Below the pieces are notes generated by a model, which saw only the letters and a program-made list of their open reading frames with translations, searched no databases and was not told the origin of the DNA. 64,000 nucleotides of DNA. It comes from Streptomyces europaeiscabiei. GTDB taxonomy: Bacteria; Actinomycetota; Actinomycetes; Streptomycetales; Streptomycetaceae. A program made the position numbers and the translations under genes. Positions 1 through 8,467 of this stretch are shown one piece after another (within the stretch, counting starts at the first letter, position 1; every line of letters starts with the position of its first letter). The stretch covers positions 2,732,001 through 2,796,000 of the forward strand of contig NZ_CP107841.1 of assembly GCF_036346855.1 (NCBI RefSeq), in the 5' to 3' direction.

Positions 1-548
1 GACTCGTAGAGGAAGGTCGGGTGGTACGTGCCCGGCAGCCGCCCGTCCGTGGAGGACGTGATCTCCACGGCCCACGGCACGTTCGTCTTCCTGCCGTACA
101 GCTCCTGGTTGAACCAGTTGCCCCACCGCCCGATCGCCTGCGCGAGGGCGATGCCGGGCGCGACGGCGTCGGCCCAGGCGGGCAGCGGGATGCCACGCCG
201 ACGGCAGCCGATCCACGCACCCACCGCGCCGAGGGCGATCGCGCCCCAGATGCCGAGCCCGCCCTCCCAGACCTTGAAGGCGTCGACCCAGTCACGGCCC
301 TCGCTGAAGTACAGCTCGTAGTCCGTGATCACGTGGTAGAGCCGTCCGCCGACCAGGCCGAAGGGCACGGCCCAGACCGAGATGTCGGCGACCGTACCGG
401 CCCGTCCGCCCCGCGCGACCCAGCGTTTGTTGCCGAGCCAGACGGCTACGAAGACACCGATGATGATGCAGAAGGCGTAGCCGCGCAGCGGGACGGGACC
501 GAGGTACAGCACCCCGCGCGACGGGCTGGGAATGTAGGCAAGTTCCAT
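1..548 (-). CDS. lgt: Prolipoprotein diacylglyceryl transferase (partial, C-terminus off the left edge)
   Basis: Lgt moves a diacylglyceryl group from phosphatidylglycerol to the lipobox cysteine of prelipoproteins, the first step of lipoprotein maturation in the cytoplasmic membrane. About 182 N-terminal residues are visible. They begin MELAYIPSPSRGVLYLG and contain the GGRLYHVITDY stretch near residues 67-77 and the Lgt signature AIGRWGNWFNQELYGR at about 138-153. Several hydrophobic helices surround these. The ATG at 548 is the natural start because the text upstream is a hairpin-rich intergenic stretch. The matching signal peptidase lspA lies about 43 kb away in the same window. The gene is cut only by the window edge; no frameshift is seen. 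Confidence 0.95.
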   Translation of the reverse strand, partial: MELAYIPSPSRGVLYLGPVPLRGYAFCIIIGVFVAVWLGNKRWVARGGRAGTVADISVWAVPFGLVGGRLYHVITDYELYFSEGRDWVDAFKVWEGGLGIWGAIALGAVGAWIGCRRRGIPLPAWADAVAPGIALAQAIGRWGNWFNQELYGRKTNVPWAVEITSSTDGRLPGTYHPTFLYE

Positions 549-567
549 GGCAGGGTCGACGCTACCC

Positions 568-600
568 TGCCGGGCCCGGCCGACGGCAGGCGGCCCGGCA
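568..600 (-). terminator. Imperfect stem-loop between the DsbA-like gene and lgt
   Basis: Nine-base GC arms (568-576 and 592-600) flank a 15-base loop that could itself pair. It lies about 75 bases past the stop of the DsbA-like gene and about 20 bases before the lgt start, so it could end transcription of the former. There is no T-run, which is usual in streptomycetes. The assignment is inferred from symmetry and position only. Confidence 0.4.
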
Positions 601-674
601 ACGGGTCCATAACGCCGTACCACAACTGCCTTGACTCCTCAGGGCCCCCCGCAGCCCCTCGGCTCACACGCGAC

Positions 675-1451
675 TCACCCCTGGGCGTTCGCCTCCACCA
701 TCTGCTTCAGCTTGGCGGGGGTCATGGACTGGTCCGCGTAGATGTTGGTGCCGTTGAGGAAGACGCTCGGGGTGCCGGAGAAGCCGCCCTTCTGGAACGC
801 CTCGTTCGACTTCGCGACCCAGCTGTTGTGCCTGCCGTCCTCGACGCACGTGCGGAAGGCCGCGGTGTCCAGCCCGTCCACCTTCTTCGCCAGGTCGAAG
901 AGCTTGGTCTCGCTGGCGAAGTCGTCGCTCGTCTCGGCGGGCTGGTTCTGGTACAGCACGTCGTGGTACGCGGGGAACTTCCCCTCGTTCTGTGCGCACG
1001 CGGCGGCGTTTGCGGCCTTGCGGGAGCCGCTGCCGCCCATGTTCCCGTCGATCAGGGTGGCGAGGTGGTACTCGACCTTCAGCTTCCCGGCCTCGGTCAG
1101 CTCGTGGATCGTCGAGCGGTAGGCGTCCTCGAAGGACTTGCAGGCCGGGCAGCGGAAGTCCTCCCACACCGAGAGGGTCGACTTCGCGCCGGCGTCCCCG
1201 ACGGGGATCGCGAGGCTGTCCTCGCCGTTGGCCCCCGAGGGCGCCACGACCGGGCCCGCGGTGTCGGCGTCGTCGTCCTTGCCCGCGTTCGCCGCCACGA
1301 CGCCGATCACGGCGGCCAGGCCCAGCACGCACAGCACCGAGGCGCCCACGATCAGCACCCGACGGCGCTTCTCGCTGGCCTTCTGCTTCTCGCGCTCCTC
1401 CGCCAGTCGTTCACGGGCGGTGCGCTTTCCCTCACGGTTCTTCTCGCTCAC
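675..1451 (-). CDS. Membrane-anchored DsbA-like thioredoxin-fold protein
   Basis: This is a predicted thiol-disulfide oxidoreductase or disulfide isomerase acting outside the membrane. About 258 residues: a charged Lys/Arg/Glu-rich cytoplasmic head (1-31), one transmembrane helix at about 32-54, a linker, and a DsbA-like domain with the redox motif CPAC at about 101-104 (in EDFRCPACKSF). A cis-Pro-type loop, GTPSVFLNG, lies near the C-terminus. The GTG at 1451 was chosen because the protein then begins with the charged head seen in its paralogue at 30634-31434; a start up to 54 bases upstream is open. It follows the trpA terminator and precedes lgt. The substrates cannot be told from sequence. 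Confidence 0.85.
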   Translation of the reverse strand: MSEKNREGKRTARERLAEEREKQKASEKRRRVLIVGASVLCVLGLAAVIGVVAANAGKDDDADTAGPVVAPSGANGEDSLAIPVGDAGAKSTLSVWEDFRCPACKSFEDAYRSTIHELTEAGKLKVEYHLATLIDGNMGGSGSRKAANAAACAQNEGKFPAYHDVLYQNQPAETSDDFASETKLFDLAKKVDGLDTAAFRTCVEDGRHNSWVAKSNEAFQKGGFSGTPSVFLNGTNIYADQSMTPAKLKQMVEANAQG

Positions 1452-1467
1452 ATCCCGCAGAACGAAC

Positions 1468-1492
1468 CGGGGAGGCGCACCGCGCCTCCCCG
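1468..1492 (-). terminator. Rho-independent-type hairpin downstream of trpA
   Basis: Perfect 11-base inverted arms (1468-1478 and 1482-1492, core GGGGAGGCGC) are separated by a three-base loop. The hairpin stands about 110 bases past the trpA stop and just upstream of the next gene. It is the likely end of the trpC-trpM-trpB-trpA transcript, and it could also reduce read-through into the DsbA-like gene. Confidence 0.6.
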
Positions 1493-1604
1493 ATCCCACT
1501 TCCACCCGTTCGGGTGAGCGTATGGCCCGTTACGTTCAGCGATCCCCGTACGACAAACGGGTGAACGTCACGAGCCCCCTGGGCGCGCCGGATCGCACGC
1601 CCGA

Positions 1605-2423
1605 TCACGCGCCCCGGCGTACGCCCTTCGCGAGGTCGCCCGCGAGTTCCCGTACGGCGTTCAGACCGGCCGCCTCGTCGGGGGCGTCCAGCATCCGCTT
1701 CACGAACGCGGAGCCGACGATCACACCGTCGGCGAACCCGGCGACCTCGGCGGCCTGCCCGGCGTCGGAGACGCCGAGGCCGACGCAGACCGGCAGGCCG
1801 GAACCCGTGGCCCGGGTGCGCTCCACCAGGTCCTGGGCCTGCGCGCCCACCGACTCGCGGGTGCCCGTGACCCCCATCAGCGAGGCGGCGTAGACGAAGC
1901 CGCTGCCCGCCGCGGTGATCTCGGCGAGGCGGGCGTCCTTGCTGCTGGGCGCGACCACGAAGACGGTGCCGAGACCGTGCTTGTCCGCGTGCTCCCTCCA
2001 CAGCGCCGACTCCTGGACGGGCAGGTCGGGCAGGATGCAGCCCGCGCCACCCGCCTGAGCCAGCTCGGCGGTGAAGCGCTCGACGCCGTAGCGGTCGATG
2101 GGGTTCCAGTACGTCATGACGAGGACGGGCTTCCCGGTGGCCTCGAAGGCCTCCCGGACCGTGCGCATCACGTCCGCGATCTTGACGCCGCCGCGCAGGG
2201 CGATGTCGTCGGCGGTCTGGATGACGGGACCGTCGAGGACCGGGTCGCTGTGCGGCAGCCCGACCTCGACGACGTCGGCGCCGCCCTCGAAGACCGCCTT
2301 GATGGCGGCGATACCGCCGTCGACGGTCGGGAACCCGGCCGGCAGATAGGCGATGAGCGCGGCCCGCCCCTCCGCCTTGGCGGCGGCGAGGGTGTCGCTC
2401 AACAGTTGGATGTTGCCGCTCAC
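1605..2423 (-). CDS. trpA: Tryptophan synthase alpha subunit
   Basis: TrpA cleaves indole-3-glycerol phosphate to indole and glyceraldehyde 3-phosphate and channels indole to TrpB in the alpha2-beta2 complex. The 272-residue TIM barrel has the family signature [15 protein letters not shown] at about 52-66, with the catalytic Glu near residue 53 and the catalytic Asp near 64. The phosphate-binding region near the C-terminus reads [15 protein letters not shown]. The GTG start at 2423 overlaps the trpB stop by four bases (GTGA), which points to translational coupling and equal production of both subunits. It is the last gene of the trpC block. Length is normal. Confidence 0.97.
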   Translation of the reverse strand: MSGNIQLLSDTLAAAKAEGRAALIAYLPAGFPTVDGGIAAIKAVFEGGADVVEVGLPHSDPVLDGPVIQTADDIALRGGVKIADVMRTVREAFEATGKPVLVMTYWNPIDRYGVERFTAELAQAGGAGCILPDLPVQESALWREHADKHGLGTVFVVAPSSKDARLAEITAAGSGFVYAASLMGVTGTRESVGAQAQDLVERTRATGSGLPVCVGLGVSDAGQAAEVAGFADGVIVGSAFVKRMLDAPDEAAGLNAVRELAGDLAKGVRRGA

Positions 2424-3709
2424 TTGGCGTCCCCCTCGATCTCGGCGAGATCGGCCGCGTCGGCGGCGACCTCGGCGTCGGCAGCGGTTTCGTACAGGCC
2501 GAAGTACCGCGCGGCCGTGTCCATGTCCTTGTCGCCGCGCCCGGACAGGTTGACGACGATCAGCCCGTCCTTGCCCAGCTCCCTGCCGACCTCCAGCGCG
2601 CCGGCGAGCGCGTGCGCGCTCTCGATCGCCGGGATGATGCCCTCGGTGCGCGACAGCAGACGCAGCGCCTGCATGGCAGCGTCGTCGGTGACCGCGCGGT
2701 ACTCGCCGCGGCCGCTGTCCTTGAGGTACGCGTGCTCGGGGCCGATGCCCGGGTAGTCGAGGCCCGCCGAGATCGAGTAGGGCTCGGTGATCTGCCCTTC
2801 CTCGTCCTGGAGGACGTACGAGCGCGACCCGTGCAGGATGCCCGGCTCACCGGCGGTGAGCGTCGCCGCGTGCTCACCGGTCTCGATGCCGTGACCCGCG
2901 GGTTCGCAGCCGATGAGGCGTACGTCGGCGTCCGGGATGAAGGCGTGGAAGAGCCCGATGGCGTTGGACCCGCCGCCCACGCAGGCCACGGCGGCGTCGG
3001 GCAGCCGCCCGGCGCGTTCGAGGATCTGACGCCGTGCCTCGACCCCGATCACCCGGTGGAAGTCGCGGACCATGGCGGGGAAGGGGTGGGGCCCGGCCAC
3101 GGTCCCGAACAGGTAGTGCGTGCGGTCGACGTTGGCGACCCAGTCCCGGAACGCCTCGTTGATGGCGTCCTTGAGGGTCCGGGAACCGGACTTCACGGCG
3201 ACGACCTCGGCGCCCAGCATGCGCATGCGGGCGACGTTCAGGGCCTGCCGCTGGGTGTCGATCTCCCCCATGTAGATCGTGCAGTCGAGCCCGAAGAGCG
3301 CGCAGGCAGTGGCGGTGGCGACGCCGTGCTGGCCCGCTCCCGTCTCGGCGATGACCCGCGTCTTGCCCATGCGCCGGGTGAGCAGGGCCTGCCCGAGCAC
3401 GTTGTTGATCTTGTGCGATCCGGTGTGGTTCAGGTCCTCGCGCTTGAGGAACACCCGCGCCCCGCCGGCGTGCTCGGCGAACCTCGGCACCTCGGTCAGC
3501 GAACTGGGCCGCCCCGTGTAGTGCACGAGCAGATCGTCGAGCTCGCGCGCGAACTCGGGGTCGTGCTTCGCCTTGTCGTACTCCACGGCGACCTCGTCCA
3601 CGGCGGCGACCAGCGCCTCCGGGATGAACTTGCCGCCGAACGCGCCGAAGTACCCCTCGGCGCTGGGAACCTGACCCTCGGGGTCGGGAATGAAGAACTC
3701 ACTGGACAT
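2420..3709 (-). CDS. trpB: Tryptophan synthase beta subunit
   Basis: TrpB is the PLP enzyme that condenses indole with serine to give tryptophan. The 429-residue protein has the PLP lysine in HTGSHKINN (Lys near 100), the glutamine-rich loop [10 protein letters not shown], and the phosphate-binding loop [10 protein letters not shown]. The ATG at 3709 (MSSEFFIPD) is chosen because the family homology begins soon after it, although the frame stays open for another 73 codons. The 250 bases between it and trpM hold no convincing gene, so trpB may have an internal promoter there. The stop overlaps the trpA start. Confidence 0.97.
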   Translation of the reverse strand: MSSEFFIPDPEGQVPSAEGYFGAFGGKFIPEALVAAVDEVAVEYDKAKHDPEFARELDDLLVHYTGRPSSLTEVPRFAEHAGGARVFLKREDLNHTGSHKINNVLGQALLTRRMGKTRVIAETGAGQHGVATATACALFGLDCTIYMGEIDTQRQALNVARMRMLGAEVVAVKSGSRTLKDAINEAFRDWVANVDRTHYLFGTVAGPHPFPAMVRDFHRVIGVEARRQILERAGRLPDAAVACVGGGSNAIGLFHAFIPDADVRLIGCEPAGHGIETGEHAATLTAGEPGILHGSRSYVLQDEEGQITEPYSISAGLDYPGIGPEHAYLKDSGRGEYRAVTDDAAMQALRLLSRTEGIIPAIESAHALAGALEVGRELGKDGLIVVNLSGRGDKDMDTAARYFGLYETAADAEVAADAADLAEIEGDAK

Positions 3710-3962
3710 GCGGTTACCTCGCAGGGGCACAGCCCCGGGTTGGTCGGACGATGGGTTCACAGTGATCACGCACACGCTGGCTGAGAGCCGCGGAATCGGC
3801 TCACCGTCGCGAACGGTCGTCGGACCTCGCTCCGGTGGCAGTGATTCCGCCGCGGACGAACGCCCCCACGGCGCATACCGGCGGTTCCGTACGACCGGAA
3901 CCCCTGCACGGGGGTCCGGCAACGGCACGTCGCCGTGCGTTCGGTGGAGGACGCGGCTCAGC

Positions 3963-4142
3963 TCACCGCAGGTGACGCGTCCGGGGCCATCGCATGCCGT
4001 TCACCTGGCCCGGCTCGTCGCCGATGACGTACCGGACCCGGCGCCCGTGGACCCGGCGGGCGGGCGCCCGGCAGCCACGGGGACGGCACCCGCGCGCGAG
4101 GCGGGCGTAGGGGTCCCTGGTCGTCATGGAGATCGAGAACAT
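3963..4142 (-). CDS. trpM: TrpM-type small basic protein of the trp cluster
   Basis: A 59-residue protein encoded between trpC and trpB. It begins [18 protein letters not shown] and has about 15 arginines, two cysteines in RGCRPRGCR, and a moderately hydrophobic patch [17 protein letters not shown]. Position and size match the small TrpM protein described in Streptomyces coelicolor, which has been linked genetically to tryptophan supply, growth and differentiation; its biochemical role is unclear. The ATG at 4142 has a GGTAGG sequence about ten bases upstream; a second ATG at 4127 would give 54 residues. Symbol assignment rests on context and size. Confidence 0.72.
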   Translation of the reverse strand: MFSISMTTRDPYARLARGCRPRGCRAPARRVHGRRVRYVIGDEPGQVNGMRWPRTRHLR

Positions 4143-4278
4143 CAGGGCACAGCCTACCGGCCCCGGATCACCCGTGTGGGTGATCTCGACCGACAAGGCC
4201 GCCCCCGCGCACCCCGACGCCCCGGCCGGGACGAACCCCGGCCGGTCGGCGACGAAGGCGCGGTCGGTCATGGCCGGG

Positions 4279-5088
4279 TCAGCCCCGCCCGTGCCGCAGC
4301 GCCGGGTGCTCGCCCGCGGCGACGAGGTCGGCGACGGCCGTCCTGGGGTCCTTGCCGGTGACGAGGGACTCGCCCACCAGGACGGCGTCGGCGCCGGCGT
4401 TGGCGTAGGCGATGAGGTCGTGCGGGCCCCGGACGCCGGACTCGGCGATCTTGATGATGGAGTCGGGGATCTCGGGGGCGACCCGCTCGAACGTGGTGCG
4501 GTCGACCTCGAGGGTCTTCAGGTTGCGGGCGTTGACCCCGATCACCCGGGCACCGGCGTCGACCGCGCGTTCGACCTCGTCCTCGTCGTGGACCTCGACG
4601 AGCGGGGTGAGTCCGATGGACTCGGCACGCTCGATCAGCGACTCCAGCGCCGGCTGGTCGAGAGCCGCGACGATCAGCAGGACCACGTCGGCGCCGTACG
4701 CCCGTGCCTCCCACAGCTGGTACGAGGTGACGATGAAGTCCTTGCGCAGGACGGGGATGTCCACGCGCGCGCGGACGGCCTCCAGGTCGGCCAGCGAGCC
4801 GCCGAAGCGGCGCTGTTCGGTGAGGACGGAGATGATCGCCGCGCCACCCGCCTCGTAGTCGGCCGCGAGACCGGCCGGGTCGGCGATCGCGGCGAGCGCG
4901 CCCTTGGAGGGGCTGGACCGCTTGACCTCGCAGATCACCTTGACGCCGTCGCCACGGAGGGCGGCCGCGCCGTCCTTGGCCGCCGGAGCCTTCGCCACGC
5001 GCTCCTTGAGCTCGTCGAGGCTGACGCGCGCCTGCCGCTCCGCGAGGTCGGCACGGACTCCGTCGATGATCTCGTCGAGCACACTCAC
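4279..5088 (-). CDS. trpC: Indole-3-glycerol phosphate synthase
   Basis: TrpC closes the indole ring by converting carboxyphenylaminodeoxyribulose phosphate into indole-3-glycerol phosphate. The 269-residue TIM-barrel protein carries the diagnostic motif [12 protein letters not shown] at about 52-63, a VLRKDFIV segment that supplies a catalytic lysine, and the C-terminal phosphate site VLVGESLV. The GTG at 5088 has a purine-rich AAAGGGGG about eight bases upstream. It heads the trpC-trpM-trpB-trpA run. The protein is monofunctional; the preceding isomerisation (TrpF step) is expected from PriA at 10981-11706. Confidence 0.97.
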   Translation of the reverse strand: MSVLDEIIDGVRADLAERQARVSLDELKERVAKAPAAKDGAAALRGDGVKVICEVKRSSPSKGALAAIADPAGLAADYEAGGAAIISVLTEQRRFGGSLADLEAVRARVDIPVLRKDFIVTSYQLWEARAYGADVVLLIVAALDQPALESLIERAESIGLTPLVEVHDEDEVERAVDAGARVIGVNARNLKTLEVDRTTFERVAPEIPDSIIKIAESGVRGPHDLIAYANAGADAVLVGESLVTGKDPRTAVADLVAAGEHPALRHGRG

Positions 5089-5269
5089 GCGAGCGGCCCC
5101 CTTTCAGACGGTGAAAACGATGAAAATCAGTGACAACGTTTGACGGTCATGTATTGACAGTCGAGCGGTTCTCAGGGTTCTGGCAGTTCACTGTGATGGT
5201 ATCCGCAGGAGGGCGTAGGCCTCACATCCGGTTGACGGCGGTCCCACTACCTGGACGTTCACCGTTTGA
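5089..5269 (-). promoter_or_regulatory. Presumed promoter and leader region of trpC
   Basis: About 180 bases lie between the DUF2752 gene and trpC. The trpC-proximal 80 bases are notably AT-richer than the surroundings on this chromosome, as expected of a promoter. A TTGTCA-like hexamer is visible on the minus strand near 5130, but no good -10 partner could be assigned. I looked for a Trp-codon-rich leader peptide with competing hairpins and did not find one, so classic ribosome-mediated attenuation is not supported by eye. Confidence 0.4.
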
Positions 5270-5767
5270 TCAAGGATGGAGCCAGCTACCGAACGGCAGG
5301 TTCCGGACAACCGTGAAGACCAGCGCCAACGCGCCGAGCGACCACATCCGGACGGGGCCGAGCCGCAGGCGCAGAGGTCGCCCGCGCGCCACATGGACCA
5401 CCCAAACGGTCCACAGCACCGCGAAGCCCACGAAGCCCGCCACGGCCAGCGCGTTGTCGGTGAGGGCGGTCGCGACATCCCCGTGCGCGAAGGCGTGCGC
5501 GCTGCGCAGACCGCCGCAGCCGGGGCAGTAGAGGCCGGTGAAGCGCCACAGCGGGCAGACGGGGTAGTGGCCGGGGTCGTTGGGGTCCACGGCCGCGACG
5601 TAGGCGAAGGCCCCGCCGACGGCCGCGAGCACCCCGGCGGGCACACCGAGCGCGCGGAGCGTGCGCCCCGGGCCACGACCGGGGCCGCTGATCGCGGCGG
5701 TCGCATCGGCCGTTTCGGCGCGCGACGGCGGCGCGGTCGGCTGGGTCTCGGGGTTCACACACCGCAT
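5270..5767 (-). CDS. DUF2752 family membrane protein
   Basis: A 165-residue predicted membrane protein of unknown function. The family hallmark is a cysteine-rich segment, here CPLWRFTGLYCPGCGGLRSA at about 71-90, between transmembrane helices at about 40-60, 105-125 and 135-155. The first 35 residues are polar and low in complexity. It sits between the trpC block and the HGxxPAAW/trpE block, a position shared by DUF2752 genes in other streptomycetes as far as I recall. The three clustered cysteines could bind a metal or form disulfides, but that is speculation. A strong hairpin lies between it and the upstream gene, so it probably has its own promoter. Confidence 0.82.
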   Translation of the reverse strand: MRCVNPETQPTAPPSRAETADATAAISGPGRGPGRTLRALGVPAGVLAAVGGAFAYVAAVDPNDPGHYPVCPLWRFTGLYCPGCGGLRSAHAFAHGDVATALTDNALAVAGFVGFAVLWTVWVVHVARGRPLRLRLGPVRMWSLGALALVFTVVRNLPFGSWLHP

Positions 5768-5792
5768 TCTGCCCCGCGCGGGCCGTACGCGC

Positions 5793-5833
5793 GCCCGAGG
5801 GGCGGCTCCGTGGCACGGAGCCGCCCCTCGGGC
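5793..5833 (-). terminator. Strong hairpin ending the hisI-trpE transcript
   Basis: Perfect 18-base arms (5793-5810 and 5816-5833) with a five-base loop start seven bases beyond the stop of the HGxxPAAW gene. The stem is GC-rich and there is no T-tract. By position it terminates the hisI-trpE-membrane protein unit and isolates the DUF2752/trpC region. Confidence 0.75.
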
Positions 5834-5839
5834 GGAAAG

Positions 5840-6112
5840 TCAGCTCTTGGCGGCGGCCGGCTCGGGAGTCGTCGCGGTCTGCGCGCGGACCGTCGCCTTC
5901 TCGTACACGGCGTGCGCGTCCTTCGGCTGGCCCAGGCCCATGGCGCGCATGACCATGCCGACGACACCGCCGAGGACGATGATGACCATTCCGGCCCAGA
6001 ATCCCAGCGGCTGGGCCATCACCATGTAGGCGCCCGAGACGCAGAAACCGATGAAGGTGATGGTGACGCCGGTCCAGGCGGCCGGGGTGTGACCGTGGCT
6101 GCTGCCCGCCAT
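5840..6112 (-). CDS. HGxxPAAW family small membrane protein
   Basis: A 90-residue protein with the actinobacterial signature HGHTPAAW at residues 6-13. Two hydrophobic helices follow (about 15-37 and 42-62), then a polar tail rich in Ala, Thr and Glu. The function is unknown; the family is usually found beside trpE or cytochrome genes in actinobacteria. The ATG at 6112 is preferred over the one 21 bases upstream because an excellent GAGGAG ribosome-binding site lies six bases before it. It is the last gene before a strong terminator, in line with trpE and the Trp-associated membrane protein. Confidence 0.85.
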   Translation of the reverse strand: MAGSSHGHTPAAWTGVTITFIGFCVSGAYMVMAQPLGFWAGMVIIVLGGVVGMVMRAMGLGQPKDAHAVYEKATVRAQTATTPEPAAAKS

Positions 6113-6280
6113 GACTTGCTCCTCGTTGTTCATTGCGTGGTGCGATGCGTGTGGCTCGATGCCTGTACTGAGTCGGACGCTCGTCGTCCATTGTCCCGTA
6201 CGACTGCGAGTGCCTTGAGCGGGGGTGTCCCCTCCCGCGTTCCGGTTCGCGCGGTCCGGGGGTCGTGCGGTCCGTGCGGT

Positions 6281-6925
6281 CTAGGCCGGATCGGATCCCG
6301 TGGGGTCCTCGCCCCGGTCCAGGGCCTTCCACATGTCCTCGGGCCGGTCGGGGTCGACCGGCTCGGCCTTGCGCGGCCGGGGTGTGCCGTCCCGTTCGTA
6401 GCGGCCGGACATCGCGGGCCACATCCGTCCGTAGCGAAGCGCCAGCAGCCCGGCGAGCAGGATGAGCGCGCCACCGGCGGCCGCGACGTACGGCCAACCG
6501 GTGTGGCCGATCGCGTCGACGGCCGCGGCGGTGTCGCCGGAGGCCTCGGCCGCCTTGTCGTCGAGCGCCGAGCTGTCGTACGCGCCGAGCAGCGCGGCGG
6601 CGATCGTGCCCGCCCCGGAGAGGGCGAGCAGGGCGGCGACCAGGACGCGCCCGGACCGGCGTACGGCGAAGACGGCGACGAGCGCGGCGAGGCCCACCAC
6701 GGCGAGGGCCGCGGGCACGCCTGTGACGTCGCTGCCCTGGGCGGTCAGCGGGAAGGCGCCGCCGGCCACCGAGATGGTGCCCTCCGACCAGCGCTGGCGG
6801 CTGGCGAGCAGCGCGACGGCCGCGCCGAGGGCACCGCTGAGCAGCGCCAGGGCGAGGCTGCGTCGGCCGGCGCGGACGGACGCGGATTCGGAACGGGGGT
6901 GAGGTACTGCGGTCACGTACTCCAC
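6281..6925 (-). CDS. Trp biosynthesis-associated membrane protein (TIGR02234 family)
   Basis: A 214-residue membrane protein with four predicted transmembrane segments (about 20-42, 73-90, 95-115 and 145-165) and a polar C-terminal tail of about 45 residues rich in Arg, Asp and Pro. It matches the actinobacterial family named for its conserved place after trpE; no activity has been shown to my knowledge. It starts 52 bases after the trpE stop and is probably cotranscribed with it. A GTG three codons downstream is an alternative start. The long cytoplasmic tail could contact a biosynthetic enzyme, but this is inference. Confidence 0.88.
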   Translation of the reverse strand: MEYVTAVPHPRSESASVRAGRRSLALALLSGALGAAVALLASRQRWSEGTISVAGGAFPLTAQGSDVTGVPAALAVVGLAALVAVFAVRRSGRVLVAALLALSGAGTIAAALLGAYDSSALDDKAAEASGDTAAAVDAIGHTGWPYVAAAGGALILLAGLLALRYGRMWPAMSGRYERDGTPRPRKAEPVDPDRPEDMWKALDRGEDPTGSDPA

Positions 6926-6977
6926 TATCGCCTGCGCCCCGGGCGGGTTGTCACCCGGGGCGCACGTGAGAAGCGCC

Positions 6978-8456
6978 CTATTGTCCGAGCCGGTTGGCCG
7001 TGTGCACCGCGCGCAGGACCGCCGCCGCCTTGTTGCGGCACTCGGTGTCCTCGGCGACGGGGTCGGAGTCGGCGACGATGCCGGCGCCGGCCTGGACGTA
7101 CGCCGTGCCGTCGCGCAGCAGTGCCGTGCGGATGGCGATGGCGGTGTCGGAGTCGCCCGCGAAGTCGAGATAGCCGACGCAGCCGCCGTACAGGCCCCTG
7201 CGGGACGGCTCCAGTTCGTCGATGATCTGCATGGCGCGCGGCTTCGGGGCGCCGGAGAGAGTGCCGGCGGGGAAGCAGGCGGTCAGGACGTCGAAGGCCG
7301 TACGGCCCGCCGCGACCCGGCCGGTGACGGTGGACACGATGTGCATCACGTGCGAGTACCGCTCGACGGACATGAAGTCGACGACCTCGACCGAGCCCGG
7401 TTCGCAGACCCGGCCCAGGTCGTTGCGGCCGAGGTCGACGAGCATCAGGTGCTCGGCGCGCTCCTTGGGGTCGGCGAGCAGCTCCTCGGCGAGGGCCTGG
7501 TCCTCCTGCGGGGTCGCGCCCCGGTGCCGGGTGCCGGCGATGGGGTGGACCATGGCGTGCCCGTCCTCGACCTTGACCAGGGCCTCGGGGGAGGAACCGA
7601 CGACGTCGAAGCCGTCGAAGCGGAACAGGTACATGTACGGGGACGGGTTGGTCGCCCTGAGGACGCGGTAGACGTCCAACGCGCTTGCCGTGCACGGTGT
7701 TTCGAAGCGCTGGGAGGGGACGACCTGGAAGGCCTCGCCGGCCCGGATGCGTTCCTTGATGTCCTCGACGGCCTCCTGGAAGTCGGGGCCGCCCCACAGC
7801 GCGGTGTACTCGGGCAGCTCCGAGGGCGGCAGGGCCGCCGGGGGCTGGGGGACGGGCCGGGCGAGGTCGGCCTGCATGGCGTCGAGGCGGGCGACGGCGT
7901 CGGCGTGGGCCTCGTCGACACCCGTGTCCAGGTCGTTGTGGTTGATGGCGTTGGCGATGAGCAGGACCGAGCCCTCCCAGTGGTCCATGACCGCCAGGTC
8001 GCTCGTCAGCAGCATGGTCAGCTCGGGCAGCCGGAGGTCGTCCCGCTCGCCGGGGCCGATCTTCTCCAGGCGGCGCACGATGTCGTAGCCGAGGTAGCCG
8101 ACCATGCCGCCGGTGAAGGGCGGCATGCCCTCCTGGTGGGGGGTGTGGAGCGCCTCGATGGTGGCGCGCAGGGCGGCGAGGGGGTCGCCGTCCACGGGGA
8201 CGCCGACGGGCGGGGTGCCGAGCCAGTGGGCCCGGCCGTCGCGGGCGGTGAGGGTGGCGTGGCTGCGGACGCCCACGAAGGAGTAACGGGACCACGAGCG
8301 GCCGTTCTCCGCGGACTCCAGCAGGAAGGTGCCGGGGCGTTCGGCGGCGAGCTTGCGGTAGAGCGCGACCGGGGTGTCGCCGTCGGCGAGGAGTTTGCGG
8401 CTGACGGGGATGACCCGGCGGTCGCCGGCCAGCTTGCGGAACGTCTCGAGGTCCAT
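6978..8456 (-). CDS. trpE: Anthranilate synthase component I
   Basis: TrpE converts chorismate to anthranilate using ammonia from the TrpG glutaminase. The 492-residue protein has the chorismate-binding motifs DLGRNDLGRVCEPG, GTLSGAPKPRAM and GGCVGYL in its C-terminal half, and an LLES sequence at 45-48, the site of feedback inhibition by tryptophan in this family. The ATG at 8456 follows the hisI stop by only 11 bases, with AAGG in between, so trpE is read from the hisI transcript. A separate Trp-codon attenuator directly before trpE is therefore not possible here. trpG and trpD are absent from the window. Confidence 0.97.
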   Translation of the reverse strand: MDLETFRKLAGDRRVIPVSRKLLADGDTPVALYRKLAAERPGTFLLESAENGRSWSRYSFVGVRSHATLTARDGRAHWLGTPPVGVPVDGDPLAALRATIEALHTPHQEGMPPFTGGMVGYLGYDIVRRLEKIGPGERDDLRLPELTMLLTSDLAVMDHWEGSVLLIANAINHNDLDTGVDEAHADAVARLDAMQADLARPVPQPPAALPPSELPEYTALWGGPDFQEAVEDIKERIRAGEAFQVVPSQRFETPCTASALDVYRVLRATNPSPYMYLFRFDGFDVVGSSPEALVKVEDGHAMVHPIAGTRHRGATPQEDQALAEELLADPKERAEHLMLVDLGRNDLGRVCEPGSVEVVDFMSVERYSHVMHIVSTVTGRVAAGRTAFDVLTACFPAGTLSGAPKPRAMQIIDELEPSRRGLYGGCVGYLDFAGDSDTAIAIRTALLRDGTAYVQAGAGIVADSDPVAEDTECRNKAAAVLRAVHTANRLGQ

Positions 8457-8467
8457 GGCGGCTGACC

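Noticed and set aside
5089..5269. Ribosome-mediated Trp attenuator before trpC
   Set aside because: No short frame with clustered Trp codons followed by alternative hairpins was found.
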